Below are positions 10,543 through 22,612 of a stretch of DNA of 64,000 nt, piece by piece. The stretch covers positions 1,283,698,277 through 1,283,762,276 of the forward strand of contig CM062818.1 in NCBI GenBank assembly GCA_031772625.1, in the 5' to 3' direction. The first letter of the stretch is position 1. Every line of letters begins with the position of its first letter. The position numbers were made by a program, and so were the translations under genes. The notes below the pieces were generated by a model. That model worked only from the letters and a program-made list of their open reading frames with translations. It was not told where the DNA came from and ran no database searches. The stretch comes from Pinus tabuliformis. Lineage: Eukaryota; Streptophyta; Pinopsida; Pinales; Pinaceae.

Positions 10543-11981
10543 TTCGGCCACACATACCAGACACTCTTGGAGGGTCGGCAGGTTGCAGATTTTCACCTCC
10601 AGGATGCCCTATTATGCCACCTCGCTCACCTTTGTGTTCCTTCAAGCGAGCATGCCAAGATGATTTGGGAAGCACACTACAGTCGGGCTGCTGGGCATTT
10701 CGGGGTCGAGAAAACAGTGGCAGTACTGCAAAACTATTTCTATTGGCCGAATCTTCGACAGGATGTTGGGAAGTACATCCGATCATGTACTGCCTATGCC
10801 ATTGCCAAACCGACCATTAAGAAGCAAGGCCTCTATACCCCGTTGCCTACCCCTAGTCGACCTTGGGAATCCATCTCCATGGATTACATGTCAGGCCTTC
10901 CTTCCACTAAGCATGGAAATGACTGTGTTTTTGTGGTCGTCGACAGGTTCTCAAAGATGGCCATTATGATGGCCTCCAAGAAGAATATCACAGCAGAAGC
11001 CACTGCTAAACTCTTCTTTGAACGAGTGTGGGTGCACTTTGGGATCCCACAGTCTATCATCTCAGATCGGGACAGTCGGTTTCTCAGCACATTTTGGTCC
11101 AGTCTCTGGTCAATGCTGGACACCAAACTCACGAAGTCCACAGCCTTCCATCCTCAAACTGATGGCCAGACAGAGGTTGTCAACAGGATGATTGTGCACA
11201 TTCTGCGCATGTATAACTCAAAGCATCCACGCACATGGGACGAGAGCCTCCCCTATGTTCAGCACAGCTACAATCGAGCTCTTCACAGCTCCACTGGCCA
11301 TAGCCCTTTTCAGGTGGGTTTAGGATTCCAGCCACTATGCCCCATTGATGTGGCCATGCCACTTGCAGCTACTCACATGAATTCAGCTCATGTCCAGTCC
11401 GAAACAGATAAGGCCACCAGCTTCATTGAGCGCATCCAACATATTCGCCAGCAGGTCCATGACATTCTTGAGAAATCAAATGCCAAGTACAAGCAGCGAC
11501 ATGATCAACACGGGTGCCACACAAGTTTCAGGTGGGCGACAAAGTCTGGTTGCATTTGCAAAAGGAACGCCTTACTGGAGCCTATCGGAAATTGAGACCA
11601 CTTCGATATGGTCCTTACACCATTACTAAGGCTATGGGAGACAATGCATTTGAGCTCAGCATTCCCCCATTCCTTGGCCTGCACCCAGTGTTCAATGTGG
11701 ACCGCCTTCGGCCATACTTTCCACCATTGCTAGACACATCCGACATTGCAGAACAGCTCAAACCCACAGAATTAAATCCAGATTGCATGGAACAAGCTGC
11801 AACTGATCGGATCATGGACACACAAATCAAGAACACTCGCCAACAGCATATCCAACTGTATCGAGTTGTCAAAGCAGGCCAACTCCTTCAGCAGGGCAAG
11901 TGGCTCACCAGGGAACGAGTTCAGCAGAGGTTTCCTCATCTCATGGAGGAGCTCAACGCAATGGGGACCATTGCTTCCTAA
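10543..11981 (+). pseudogene. T2 integrase and C-terminal tail (frameshifted)
   Basis: The frame continues from the RNase H part across the TAA at 10540. The zinc-binding region is at about 10610-10810, with HFGVEK and FYWPNLRQDV. The last cysteine of the usual H-H-C-C set appears as tyrosine (SCTAYAIAK). The catalytic core has SMDYMSG, IISDRDSRFLS and GQTEVVNRM, so the D-D-E triad is intact. A 1-base loss around 11510 shifts the frame; the correct reading continues from 11514 (PHKFQVGDKVWLHLQKE) to TAA 11979-11981. The tail has LYRVVKAGQLLQQGKWLTRE, which aligns loosely with a diverged chromodomain. A classical chromodomain is not evident. Confidence 0.9.
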
Positions 11982-11992
11982 GGGGGGAGGAA
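11980..11992 (+). other. T2 polypurine tract
   Basis: The purine run AAGGGGGGAGGAA lies directly before the 3' LTR (TGATCC...), where plus-strand DNA synthesis is primed. It overlaps the last bases of the polyprotein stop codon. Confidence 0.9.
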
Positions 11993-12613
11993 TGATCCAG
12001 GTGGATATTGGTGGCCACCTGCCAGGTCCACCTGGACCCCCACCATTGTCTTTCTCAGCATTTTCAGTTTCCTTAATTGTAGCACAGTTTACTATTTTTA
12101 GCAGTTTTTCGGGTCCTGAACTTCCGGAGCCGTTTTGAGGCCCTAAACGACGTTTTTTTGGAATTCTGGGGCGACCGAGCCTTATATTGCCTCCCAAAGT
12201 GGTAGTACTCGGATAGATCTTTCTAACGAGCTATCGTACGCGTCAAACGGAGATCGTATGCCAAAGTTACGACCCCGGGAAATTGATGTACCAATTTACC
12301 CAAACGGGGCCCACAATTTGGCGTTTCATCTTCTAGGGTTAGGTTTCGGTATGTGAAGGGTTTTCCATTGTTTCTCAACAATAAATAGGCCTTTGAGCCT
12401 CATTGTAATACAGTTCAGAACAGTTCAGAGGCATGTAGCCATCACATCTCTTCTCAGAGATAAGCTACCATCGCCCTAGCTAGTTTATTGCCATTTCTGT
12501 TTGTAAGCATATGTCAGTATTTTCCATTAATGAAATGAAGTATTATTTCCGCTGCATCTTTGTGTATATGGTTATCTCTGTAATTTGTTGCGTTCCTGCT
12601 TAAATCTGGATCA
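11993..12613 (+). repeat. T2 3' LTR (621 bp)
   Basis: It begins TGATCCAGG, ends GGATCA and is followed by the target duplication CACCG at 12614-12618. It is about 99% identical to the 5' copy, with one extra C in the GACCCCGGG stretch. Confidence 0.95.
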
Positions 12614-12618
12614 CACCG

Positions 12619-13200
12619 AGGAATGTGAAACAGTTGTGTGCAACTCTAGGGCATACCGGATACTATAGAAGTTCATGAAGGGCTATGCCCAGATCACCGT
12701 GCCTATGGAAAAACTGTTGAAAAAGGATGTCACGTTCTGCTGGAATGAGGAATGTCAGAAAAGCTTGGATGTGTTGAAAGAGAAAATGGTCACCGTGCCA
12801 ATATTAGTCTTCTCAGACTGGAAGAAGGAGTTTCATGTACATGTAGACGCGTCATGTATTGCGTTGGGAGCAGTATTGACACAGGTTAGTGAGGGAGAGT
12901 TGGACCATCCTATAACATTTGCGAGTAGGAAGTTGTCCAAGGCTGAGAAGAACTATTCCACCATAGAGCGCAAAGGACTAGCCATGGTGTACGCGCTCCA
13001 AAATTTTAGGCACTATTTGCTGGGTGGACATTTTAAGATGTATATGGATCATTCTGTGTTGAAATACCTAGTCAATAAGCCTGTGTTAGGGGGGAAGATC
13101 TGCAGATGGTTGTTATTGTTCCTAGAGTAGATTTTGAAGTTATTGTGAAACTTGAATGATTGAATGCAAGACCAGATCATCTGTCGCACATTGAAATGGG
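12619..13200 (+). pseudogene. T1 RT connection and RNase H (resumed after T2)
   Basis: Immediately after the right CACCG the T1 pol reading resumes with the connection motif (ATLGHTGYY). It then loses a base near 12673 and continues from 12675 as MKGYAQITVPMEKLLKKD. RNase H motifs follow: FHVHVDASCIALGAVLTQ, YSTIERKGLAMVYALQNF, FKMYMDHSVLKYLVNK. A stop at about 13128 and further shifts break the end. The join across T2 is exact apart from the duplicated 5 bp, which proves T2 entered this gene. Confidence 0.85.
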
Positions 13201-14524
13201 AGAGGAACCTACTAATTTGGAGGAGGGGTTGCTTGATGCGCAACTCTTTGCAGTGCGCGTCGCGGACAATCACTTTGAAGATATCATACACTTCTTGATG
13301 ATGGGAACTACTCCAGAAGGGTAAACAAGCTAGTAGAAGGAGTTAGTGGTGCGCGCGACAGTCTTCTCCGTCATTACAGAGCACTTGTATAAACTGGGGT
13401 TAGATGAAATATTGCGATGATATGTACCTGACTTTGAACGAAGCAGCATCCTCGCGGAGGCTCATGGAGGAGCTATAGGAGGACATTATGCAGGGAAAGC
13501 AACAACGTAGAAGGTTCTATGTGCTGGGTTGTGGTGGCCAACCCTGCATAAGGATTCGAAAGCATATTGTAGGGCATGTGATGCATGTCAAAGGACTGGC
13601 AGGCCATTGCGGAGGGATGAACTACCTCTAATACCACAGGTGACATTACAACCATTCGAGAAGTGATTGACTTTGTGGGTCCAATTCAGCCTCAAGGAAA
13701 GAAGACGGGTGCGCGATACATCATCACCATGACTGAGTATTTGACCAAGTGGGTGAAGGCACAACCTATGAAGGACTGTACATGCGCGACATTAGCAAAG
13801 TTTATTTTTGAATATGTGTTGACAAGATTTGGCTGTCCAAAAATCTTGATGAGCGATCGCGGCATGCACTTTCTTAACGAAACAATTAGTGTGTTGACAA
13901 AAGAATTTCAGGTGTATCATAAAAAAAATTACGCCTTATCATCCATAGGAAAATGGGATGGTGGAAGAATTCAATAAGATACTGGAGAGTGCATTGGCGA
14001 AGGTCTGTAATGCTCATAGAAATGACTGGGATGTGTGCATACCTACGGTGCTATGGGCCTACAGAACAACGTGCAAAAACATGATTGGGTAGACACCTTT
14101 CAGGCTCATATATGGTGTTGAAGCAGTGATGTCGATGGAATACATTGTACCTAGTCCGTGCATAGCGCCACTCACAAGAATGGTAGACCATGGAGCCCTG
14201 GAAGAGAGGCTTGTGCAGATAGCAGAGCTTGAGGAGGATCGATTTCTATATGGATTTCATCAACAAGTCAAAAGGAGCGCGAAAAGGCATGGCACGATCA
14301 ACACATCAAACTGCGCACCTTTAAGGTAAATGATCTGGTCTTGTTATATGATAGTAAATTTGCTAAATTTCCAGGGAAATTTAGGATGCACTGGCTAGGG
14401 CCATTTGTCATCAAGGAGATTACCGATCGTGGAGTAGTTTAGTTGGTCAAATTGAAAGGAGAAACCTTCCTGAGAAAGGTGAATGGCAGCCGATTGAAGC
14501 CATACACCGGTGATCCATCTAGGT
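13201..14524 (+). pseudogene. T1 integrase (broken)
   Basis: The zinc-binding part (about 13455-13600) shows EAHGGAIGGHYAGKA and YCRACDACQRTGRP, giving the H-H-C-C set. The core shows FVGPIQPQGKKTGARYIIT and LMSDRGMHFLNE, and the region corresponding to the third acidic residue is frameshifted near 13930-13975. The C-terminal part has [16 protein letters not shown], a linker, and a basic domain near 14330-14520 ending SRLKPYTGDPS. Several stops and shifts interrupt it. It would have catalysed insertion of the element's DNA. Confidence 0.85.
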
Positions 14525-14878
14525 GAATATATGAATGTAGCACATTCTTAGTGCTCCAGGCAGCTGAAAGGAGGCGCGAGACTATGAACTACAATGCTCG
14601 GGCTGGAGAGCAGCGCGAAACGAGGAAATGTCACATAGTCCACAACAATGCGCAGAGAGCTACACTACCAAGGGAGCAACTGCACAGAGTAGTCGAAAAG
14701 TGACCGTTAAAGTCACTGTTCATGATTTGATGATGAAAAAATGGCCAAATGGAGCGGGGGGGTGACATTTAAGTTGAAATTTATGGGCAAGATCTTTGAA
14801 AACCTACTGCTAATTTAGCATTAATGAACCAATTTTGGGGGGAATGGTCAGATTTGAATTCAAAATGCCTTATAAATT
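14525..14878 (+). other. T1 spacer between integrase and the third frame
   Basis: No clear gene. Two purine/G runs occur, one at 14751-14762 followed by TG at 14763 and one at about 14834-14841. Either could be a polypurine tract next to an LTR. A CTTATAAATTAC at about 14869-14880 looks TATA-like just before the third frame. No second copy of the sequence after 14763 is in the window, so an LTR edge here is unproven. Confidence 0.4.
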
Positions 14879-16105
14879 ACATATGGCTGCCCAGCGGAAA
14901 ACACTTTTCATATTGAGAAATTGTGAGTTGTTCTCTATGCTGTGCATGAACCGTGCATTTTTTGAAGAGCTACTTGATTGCCCAGTGTTCGATCGATTTT
15001 TGGAAACTGACTGCAAAGTCATCCATGACATTATTCTAGGAGAAACAACCATAGATTCAAGCAATGACAACTGAGGGAGTTGTTATGGAGGTTTCTATGG
15101 CAACAGAAGGAGCTACCTCAGGGGTTGCGCCTGCAGAGATACTAGCTGAAGTACCGAAGTCCCCACAAACACCTAGACCAAGGCCTACCCCAACCAAGGA
15201 GGGTCCCAAGAACAAGAAGGGAAAGTAGGATGCGACATCGCAGCCGATGCGCACATCTCCCAGAAAAAAACCATAGAAAGATAAGCCCATGGCACCGGAA
15301 AAGGGCAAGATGATTAACCGAGAGCCGGAAGAAGAAGAGATTGAGCATATCCAAATGGATGATGAGGATGTTGGTGTGGAAATGGAGGATGTTGAAATTG
15401 AGGGGTCTGACCCCATCACTAAGTTGCCCGAGTATGTTCGTCCGTGCACGGGCAAGGCCAAGGTGCCCAAAGACATTGATGAGAGTAAGGTCACCCTTCA
15501 CACCTCTCTTGCCAGACCAAATTGTGTTCGAAGGACCGCGATTGGGGCGTGTCCCCCTTTTGAAATTAGAAGACTAGGATTTAGCGGACACAGAGCGGTT
15601 CCTTCATTTAGCGATAGACCAACTTATGCACCGGGTCTCCCACAAAAATATTAGAGTAACCACGTTGGAGCGGAGGAAGTGGCTGAAAGGTGTGGATAAG
15701 GCAGAATTGCTCAACCTGCTATGGGTGTCACATTACATTCGCGCGTCCATCACAATGGTGGTAATCAAGAAACTTCTGCGCTTGGTACATTATGGGTGTT
15801 TGTGGCTGGAGGAGCTGATACCCATCACTGATATGCTGATCCATAGGATCATGTGGCTATTGTACACAGGGGAAAATCCGTTCGTGACATTTGGCAGAAA
15901 GGCTAGCGAACATGCCCTTGCGTAGGCCATGAAGGAAAATTTCAAGTTAGTAAAGAAGCTATGACACTATTCCATTAGGAGTATCTTTGACCCCGCAATT
16001 AAAGTGGCAACACAAATCTTGGCAGGAAAGGTCATGCAGAAGTGTCACACAGATGAAGTGCAAGCACCAGTCATAGCTTTGGTGGCCCAATGTGCGAAGG
16101 GAGTT
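14879..16105 (+). pseudogene. T1 third frame, 5' half (unknown function)
   Basis: A reading from about 14879 (HMAAQRKTLFILRNCELFS) shifts once near 15064 into a frame starting MTTEGVVMEVSM. A proline/threonine-rich linker, a lysine-rich patch and a very acidic stretch (PEEEEIEHIQMDDEDVGVEM) follow. After a shift near 15500 comes a compact domain with QIVFEGPRLGRVPLLKLED, LRLVHYGCLWLEELIPITDM and VATQILAGKVMQKC. Stops include TAG at about 15226 and 15274. The reading is cut at 16105 by T3 and continues in frame at 28410. I do not recognise the domain. It lies where some plant Ty3/gypsy elements carry an extra (sometimes env-like) ORF, but no transmembrane segment or signal peptide is seen here. 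Confidence 0.6.
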
Positions 16106-16394
16106 TGATGACAACTCAGCTGCTGTGATACAACAAAGCTGCATCTTTACATTTTCCGCACATGGACCTATGGGTTATGGACCTAAGTATATATATCGGA
16201 AGCCTTCAAACCAACAAACTTCAACAAAACCTGACCAATCACCGTCAATCCTTTGTTGAACATTTATGGCCAGAACCCAAATAAAAGTTAACCCTCTTTG
16301 ATAAAATATTGGGTCCGCCATAAATGTTAAACCACGTGCACATTCGAGCACGATTACCATCCAATCAATCAACTAATGGACGGTCTTGATTGCC
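16106..16394 (-). repeat. T3 3' LTR, first fragment
   Basis: It begins TGATGACAACTCAGC and matches the start of the right LTR at 26968 (TGATGATAGCTCAGC), with scattered substitutions. It stops at GATTGCC (16394), where T4 starts. The rest of the LTR resumes after T4. Confidence 0.9.
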
Positions 16395-17440
16395 TATTTC
16401 CGGGAAAACTAGTGTCGCTATTTGATCTGCTAGTCCCACTAAAACAGGTAGCTATCTTAGAAACAAACAATTCAAAGCAACTTGTGTTTTCCTTTATGTA
16501 TGATAGATAAGAGAGAAGCAAAGAGCACCAACCTTAATCTTTCGCTTGGCTCCTTTCTTGTTTCCTCTCTCCTTTGATAGATCTTGCTGCTCCTTTCTCA
16601 CTTGTCCCACTTCAAAGAACACCTGTAGAGGCAAAGAAACAAAACACCATCAAAGCATAAAGATCTATAATACTATAAACAATGTAGAATCAGAAGTACA
16701 TTAACCATACAATTGCTTTCACAAATACAAGATTCACAAGTACACAAGTATAAGGAGGAAAACTCAAATAACTTTATTGATAGTAGAAGTAAAAGAGAGG
16801 ATTACAACCCAGCTGTCTGATCCAGCATCATCCTCCCAGTGTGAAATCCCTCTTCACCTCATGAAAAGCAAGATCGCCCAACAATACAATGTCTCAAAGA
16901 GAAACCAACAACACTTCCTTACAAATTACAAAATTCCAGCCTTCATATCTCTCAGCTGAGGGATCCATGTATAGATGTTTGTAGAGGGGTGAGTCAGCTT
17001 CTGGGTTTTTGATTAGTGTCATTTCACTGAGAGTTCTTGGTTCCACTTGGAGATTTCATGATCTCTTACTCATCCCTGGGTGAATTCAGAGAGACAAGTG
17101 TCATATGAGAAGTTTCTAGAAGATTATCTGGGTTTCCACTTAGAAACAATCTCTGCCATTTGTCTACTCTTGCCCAGCGCACCCTACAAAAGGCTCTTTC
17201 AGTATGCATCGCACTTGGCCAGTGTTACAGTTAGTATGCATTGTACCCTTAACACTGAGCAGTCTGTATGGTCTAGTTTTGACCAGTTCTGAGTGGTTTT
17301 TCAGGGAGAACTTCTGGGAAATGATGTAATCAGCTAACCTTGATCCTTTAGAGTTTGAAACAACACTTTTAGGGTTTTAAGAGCCCTTGGTTTATTGACA
17401 TATGTGATTGGGGTTGTAGTGCCCAAATATGTCTATAACA
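16395..17440 (-). repeat. T4 3' LTR (1046 bp)
   Basis: It starts TATTTCCGGGAAAACTAG and ends ATGTCTATAACA. It aligns along its length with 24397-25443. The purine tract of the minus strand (TTTAGGGAGCAAC) abuts its right end at 17441-17453, as expected for the 3' LTR of a minus-strand element. Confidence 0.92.
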
Positions 17441-19719
17441 GTTGCTCCCTAAAGCATGAGGTCGTAAATCTTCTGATGTTGGGTGAAATGCTTTATCATG
17501 AGGATCCAAGGTCTCTCGAATTGGAAGGTGACTTGTAAAAATACAATACAATACATTATCTTCATATTATTTTCATGATCTAGCTGAGGCGGTCATTCCC
17601 ATGCTCAGCTTTATAAATTCATCTTCATGTATATAGGACAGAAAATCGCCCACTGTTGCAAACTGGTGATTCTCATTGAGCCATCATCCTTTAGCTTGGA
17701 TGATCATCTGTGCAGCTACTGTGTACATTTGATGTCTTTATTTTCTTGAATATATCGCAGCCTGGATGGATGAAACTAGATCCGGGGTCTTCAACCTTGT
17801 TCAATCTTCACCCGATGTGCAATTCGATCCATGTGAAAAGATGTTCTGAAGTCGAACATGGAAAGACATCGCCTGATTACCAGCCAACGATGTAAGCTAT
17901 TAACAGGCACGAGAGGAATCACCGATAATGATAATGACCTTCAAGGTACTACAGTACAATTCACGTGGTGTGAATATAAGATTTGATGTCGAACACCACG
18001 CAAAATCTTTTGGTCGAAGGCCATTGATGTAAACCTGTCACCAGAAGTGAGAAACTTGCCATTAAGGCATGCAAGCTTCAAAGTACTGAAATGGTTGTTC
18101 TTAAGTCAACTTCTTGGATAATGAGCTGATGTCGACAAGAAGTGACCCATCGTAGGAGGGCCTTAATGAATCCCACATATACGATATGAAACGAAGAAAA
18201 TGATTTTCTAGAGGTGAAAACGATCTGATGATACAAGGTTCAAGAATGGCGGCCATGAAAAATGGAGAGTGAAGGCATTGCAGTGGATGAGGCATTAGCT
18301 GGGTTGGTGAATTCTCTGAACGACTTCTCTTGAACATATCAACGATACTATGATGGATTGGTAGTGTTAACCCCAAAGATGGATGGTACATAGGACCAAT
18401 GGTGATGTGACTGGTAAACGGAATAACCCAACCCGACTCAATCATGGTGATGGAGTGAAAGTGTCATGTTCAAGAGCGACCTGTTACCAATGAAGTTATT
18501 CAAGTTTTCTTCCCTTTTTCCCCAGTCATTGCTGACCAGTACCTCTTTATTTTTGTCAAGCTTGAGGAGGACAACATATTCTTGTTTTATAATTTGCCCT
18601 TTGGGCAAACCTGTCGCTATGTTTTAGCGAGCCTAGCGACAGTGAAACTCGCTCTTGTCTTGGTGGACAAGTTTTCTGCTATTGTTTTAACGAGTTTAAC
18701 GACAAAGATAACTCGGTCCTTTTCATTTTTAGAGAGTCCGAAAAGAGATGGAAAGGAAACTCAAGTAGTCCTTTTTCGTGGCATAATCCCTCAAGTCCGA
18801 AAAAGTATAAAATAATATGAAAGGGATGAATTTTTGATAGTTTTAGTGAGCTGAAAAAGACAAGCGCTCGATCTTTTTGTGTAATGATCACCTAGGTCTA
18901 AAAATATTAAAATATAGAGGAGGGATGGCGCTTGCCTTCACTTTAACGAGTTGGAAAGGCCAGTAACTTGGCAATCTTTTCATATTTTACGAGTCTAAAA
19001 AGAGCTTAAAAGAGACTCGTTTTTGAGGAACGAGTGATGTATCCAGGTAGCAACTGGTTCTAGGTAAGTTTGGAACTTCTCAAACATGACAATGTAACGA
19101 GGGTGGCTAATAGAATCAATCGTCACAGCTGTTCCTCAAAAGGGTAAAAAGTCAAGTGGAGGCGTATGATTGACAAAAAGAGTTGTGGTGACGGTAAGAA
19201 CACGACCAAGGCTCAAAAGGCTGATAGCAATGCGATCACAAAGGTTATTTACCAAGGGTGGATTCATTTTTTAATGAGCTTGAATCCTTTATAAACTATG
19301 CTCGGTGGCGGGTTTATTTTTTAATGAGCTTGAACCCTGCGGTAACACTGCTCGTGCCAGTCGTCTTTTAAAGATGTCCCTTATCAGTGGCAGTTAATTT
19401 TTTAATGAGCTTGCCCCATGTGAAACTTTCTCATTTCCTTTTGTATGCAGGCTAGAAACGACCAACTACGGAACTAAGAGTTAATGAACTACTAAGGTTA
19501 GGTAGGATATTTTAGAAAAAACATTTCCTTTGCTTTGCCAGGGCTTCCGACAAAAGTGAGTGATGGATCAGACCATTCACCTAACCTAAGTAGTCAAACT
19601 AAAAGTTAGACTAAAATACTATGAGGTTAGAGTTACGCTGGTCACTTTTCACTTGCGTAAAAAAGGTTCTCATGCCCCCAGGTGTTGGGAAAATGAGGAT
19701 TTTCCAATTACCTTGTGGA
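17441..19719 (-). other. T4 3' noncoding region with hairpin repeats
   Basis: No coding frame is convincing. About 17441-18480 matches the corresponding part of T6 (37363-38350) loosely, so it is a conserved noncoding piece of the family. From about 18590 to 19440 there are many short hairpins preceded by TTTTTAA or TTTTA. Examples are GCGAG 18627-18631 with CTCGC 18648-18652, CGAGT 18691-18695 with ACTCG 18711-18715, CGAGTC 18990-18995 with GACTCG 19014-19019, and GAGC 19276-19279 with GCTC 19300-19303. Confidence 0.7.
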
Positions 19720-19724
19720 AGTTC

Positions 19725-20772
19725 TGTTGTTGGGAAAAGTATCCAATACGGAATGACCCTATCCCACTCTAAGGGTGATAGATCCTTAGCAACAATCAAA
19801 GCAAAGCTATCTAAGATTACTTCTTTATGACATGCAAAAGAGGAAAGAAAGAGATCCACTCACTGATGTCTTTCGCGAATGGCCGATCCAATCTTCTCTC
19901 CTTGCTACTTGCTCCCAGCTCCTTGTCTTCTCACGGGCCCAGCTACACAAGATCCTGCAAACAAGACAAGAAAAGGAAACTACAAGAAGCATGCATTCAT
20001 AATTGATTCAAGGATTAGAATAAATCAAATACGCAAGTAAAACAATACATCATTGAAACACTTGCGAATAGAAGAACCTCAAATGCTTTATTAATGGAAG
20101 AAAGTAAGGTTCAGGTGGTGATACAACCATAAGAGGCCCAATCCAGCATCACCTTCCCGACGGAAAGAAATCTCCTCTTCACCTCCTTCAAGCAATCACC
20201 CAATAATCCCGACTGTAAACCAACAGCAATTCTTTGCACAAAATTCCGGCCCACAGATCCCATGGGATGAGATCCTTATATAGAGTTTTGGAGTGAAGAT
20301 GAGTCAGCTTGATGTGTGACTAGTGTCCTCTTCAACTCCAGTTGTTCTTTAGTTCTTGAGTCCACTTGGAGATCCTACCTTCCACTTGGAGTTTTAGAAC
20401 CTCTTACTCATCACTAGGCGAATCCTTTGATCCAAGTGTCACTTTGGAAGCTTCCTGGGCACTGACACATTGAGGAAAGATTCCTCCACATGTCCAAACT
20501 CGCTCAGCGCAGGTAGCCTTTGTTGAAGTTGACATTCAGCGCAGGTAGACCATGGAGCAGTTGACATTCAGCGCAGATGCTCAGTGGAGCAGTTGACATG
20601 ATCCAGAATTGACTTGTTTTTGAGTGTTTCTCAGTGGAGAACTGATTTGAAGTGCTGTGGTTTGCTGACCTTGTTCCTCTAGGGGTAGGAACAACATGTT
20701 TAGGGACTTTAGATCCCTTAGATTATTGACATTTCATGCTTCATGCTGTAAGTCACAAAAATGTCTATAACA
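19725..20772 (-). repeat. Solo LTR of the T4/T6 family inside T4
   Basis: A 1048-bp unit starting TGTTGTTGGGAAAAG and ending ATGTCTATAACA, flanked by a perfect 5-bp duplication AGTTC (19720-19724 and 20773-20777). It shares the T4 LTR layout (phrases such as gagtcagctt, tagtgtc, cttggagat and agtggagaact in the same order) but is diverged. A TATATAA lies on the minus strand at 20276-20282. It is best explained as the product of LTR-LTR recombination after insertion. Confidence 0.88.
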
Positions 20773-21044
20773 AGTTCCTGCATTTAAGTGAGATCATTTC
20801 GTCTGTAGAGTAGACAAAACACTTCCTTGGCTTTGTCCACTGAAATAGACAAAGGTGAATGGTGTGAGCTTCCAATCACATAATTTGCGAGGGGATATTG
20901 TTTCAGACTGATCCCATATCCCATACGGAAATGGTGTTTTAGACTAATCATATAACCTAGAAGGAAATCTTGTTTTTTCATCTGTGTTCGCCTACTGTAG
21001 CATAGCAGGGTGCATGCCCCCTAAGCTTCGTTACATTCACCGAA

Positions 21045-22612
21045 TTACTCGCGGTAATTAGGTGGATGAACTAGAGGTTGAAGAGACATTCCTTGTGCAA
21101 AGAGACCATTTAGGGATGGAATTTGACTTGTAGCCATGTTTGAACCGGGAAACGAAAGCTGGTCAACAAGCTGTACCATTCTGCCTTCATACGGGAAACA
21201 CATCACCCGAAAGAGTGAGGAAACAATAGCTCCCATGCTGTAAATATAGTGATGCCCAAGGAGTAGATTGTAATCTAGTGGACCTTGGATTACCATCACA
21301 TTCAAGTGAACGTTTTTTCTTCTCAAATTTATGAGAAAATTTGGAAGGATCCCTAATGGTCGACGGGTTCCTTTGTTGAAGCCTGAAAAATTTCGATTCT
21401 CAGGTAGAAGCGATGGTGAACCAAGTGCTTTCCAAGAAATTGAGGAAAGGATACTCACAGAAGCCCCTTCATATGATAGTGCCAGACATAATCATTATGT
21501 AAAATTGTACTATGATTTGGAATGGTACATTAGATGGAAGGCGGGGTCCTGCTAGTAGATTCCAATCAAAGGAAACGACTAGATTGCTTGGAGGAGGGAC
21601 CGAATAAACGGTCGGATGAATCTCTTGAAATGGGGAACTTCCCTCCTGTGGTAGAGGAATGGGTAGATTTCCCCCATGTTCATCAGACTCTGTGTTAACA
21701 AAAATAATTTGAACGGTGTCATTCTCATTCTCTTTGGAGACTGTATCATCTAAAGGTAGACCTTCTGAAGGCAAGATTGGGTCGACTACCGTCTCGACCT
21801 ATTGAATTTGGTTTTCTATGGACTCAGAGGGTTTATCTTCAATGATAGGCATTTTGACCAACAACTGATGTGTGTCAGTTGGATTTTCAACTAGCGATGG
21901 ACTTGGCAAGAGTTTCTTGTATCCAGGCAGAAGTCACAGCGTTGAAGTAGGACAGTTATCCAAGACACTTTTAGCTTCGTCCAGAAAAGGACAATGGTGG
22001 AGGGCATGATCGCCTTCACACAACCTACAAGGAAATCTAGATCTTCCTTTTTGTCCATTGACTTCACTTCCACTAGTCGATGGTCGGTTCTCAACATGAT
22101 TGACAAAGGTTAATGACACTGGATGGTGCAAGCGGGGAGACCAGTCTCTCAAGATCCACGAAATGCAAGGGCAATATTGATGAAAGTGGTTTCTTTTGCA
22201 AATTACGCATGGAGATTTTGGTTTGGAAGGTGTGATGTGTGGATTTTCGCCGGATGATGCATGGTTGCCCCCTAGTTTGACTGGCTTCTTCTTCTTCTTC
22301 TCCTTCCCTTTCTTCTTCTTCTCAGTTACTTGGTTTTTAGTATCACTAGTTTCACCAAGCGAAGAGGAAGAAGGAGAGGGAGAAACAAACGAAGTAGAAG
22401 GTGAGGGAGCAACTCCAATATCATCTGGTTGCTGATTCGATTGCTGAGGAATTACGGTGTTTTGAATGACAGAGGTTGAGAATAGCCATACCGGCAGGCC
22501 AATTGTGATTCCTGGAAGGGACAATGTAGCCATGTATGGAGCACCAATATCTCCCCAAGAAGAGAAAGGAATAGAATTCCCCACAAGGGGAAATCCTTAA
22601 TTGGTGGACTCC
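21045..22612 (-). pseudogene. T4 gag-protease (broken)
   Basis: The minus-strand reading starts at about 22612 (MESTN, then a stop) and continues from 22584. It includes GITIGLPVWLFSTSV, a serine-rich part, a lysine-rich run (EKKKKGKEKKKKKP) and two zinc knuckles, CVICKRNHFHQYC and CRLCEGDHALHHC (each C-x2-C-x3-H-x4-C). After a stop at about 21934 the same frame resumes at 21774, then shifts near 21490 into the retropepsin-like part (EGASVSILSSISWKALGSP, GPLDYNLLLGHHYIYSMG). The catalytic aspartate position reads tyrosine here, and the next residue is E instead of S/T. The copy is dead; the T6 protein shows the intact layout. Confidence 0.85.

Larger units (their letters stand above)
6747..12613 (+). 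mobile_element. T2: young Galadriel-like Ty3/gypsy element
   Basis: A complete 5.87-kb element: LTRs of 620 and 621 bp with TGATC...GGATCA ends, an initiator-Met-type PBS, a single-frame gag-pol, a polypurine tract and a perfect 5-bp target duplication, CACCG (6742-6746 and 12614-12618). By eye the LTRs differ at six bases plus one 1-bp indel (about 1%), so insertion is recent compared with its host T1. Two in-frame stops and one frameshift break the polyprotein. Gag zinc-knuckle and protease motifs remind me of Galadriel/Tcn1-type chromoviruses; that clade call is from memory. Confidence 0.95.

Noticed and set aside
14751-14770. Polypurine tract and LTR start at 14763
   Set aside because: A purine run followed by TG is suggestive, but no second copy of the following sequence exists in the window and coding-like sequence resumes within about 100 bp. 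Kept only as an alternative.
19681-19724. Alternative solo-LTR start at the first 'tgttggga' (19683)
   Set aside because: Only the start at 19725 gives a matching 5-bp duplication (AGTTC) with the right end.
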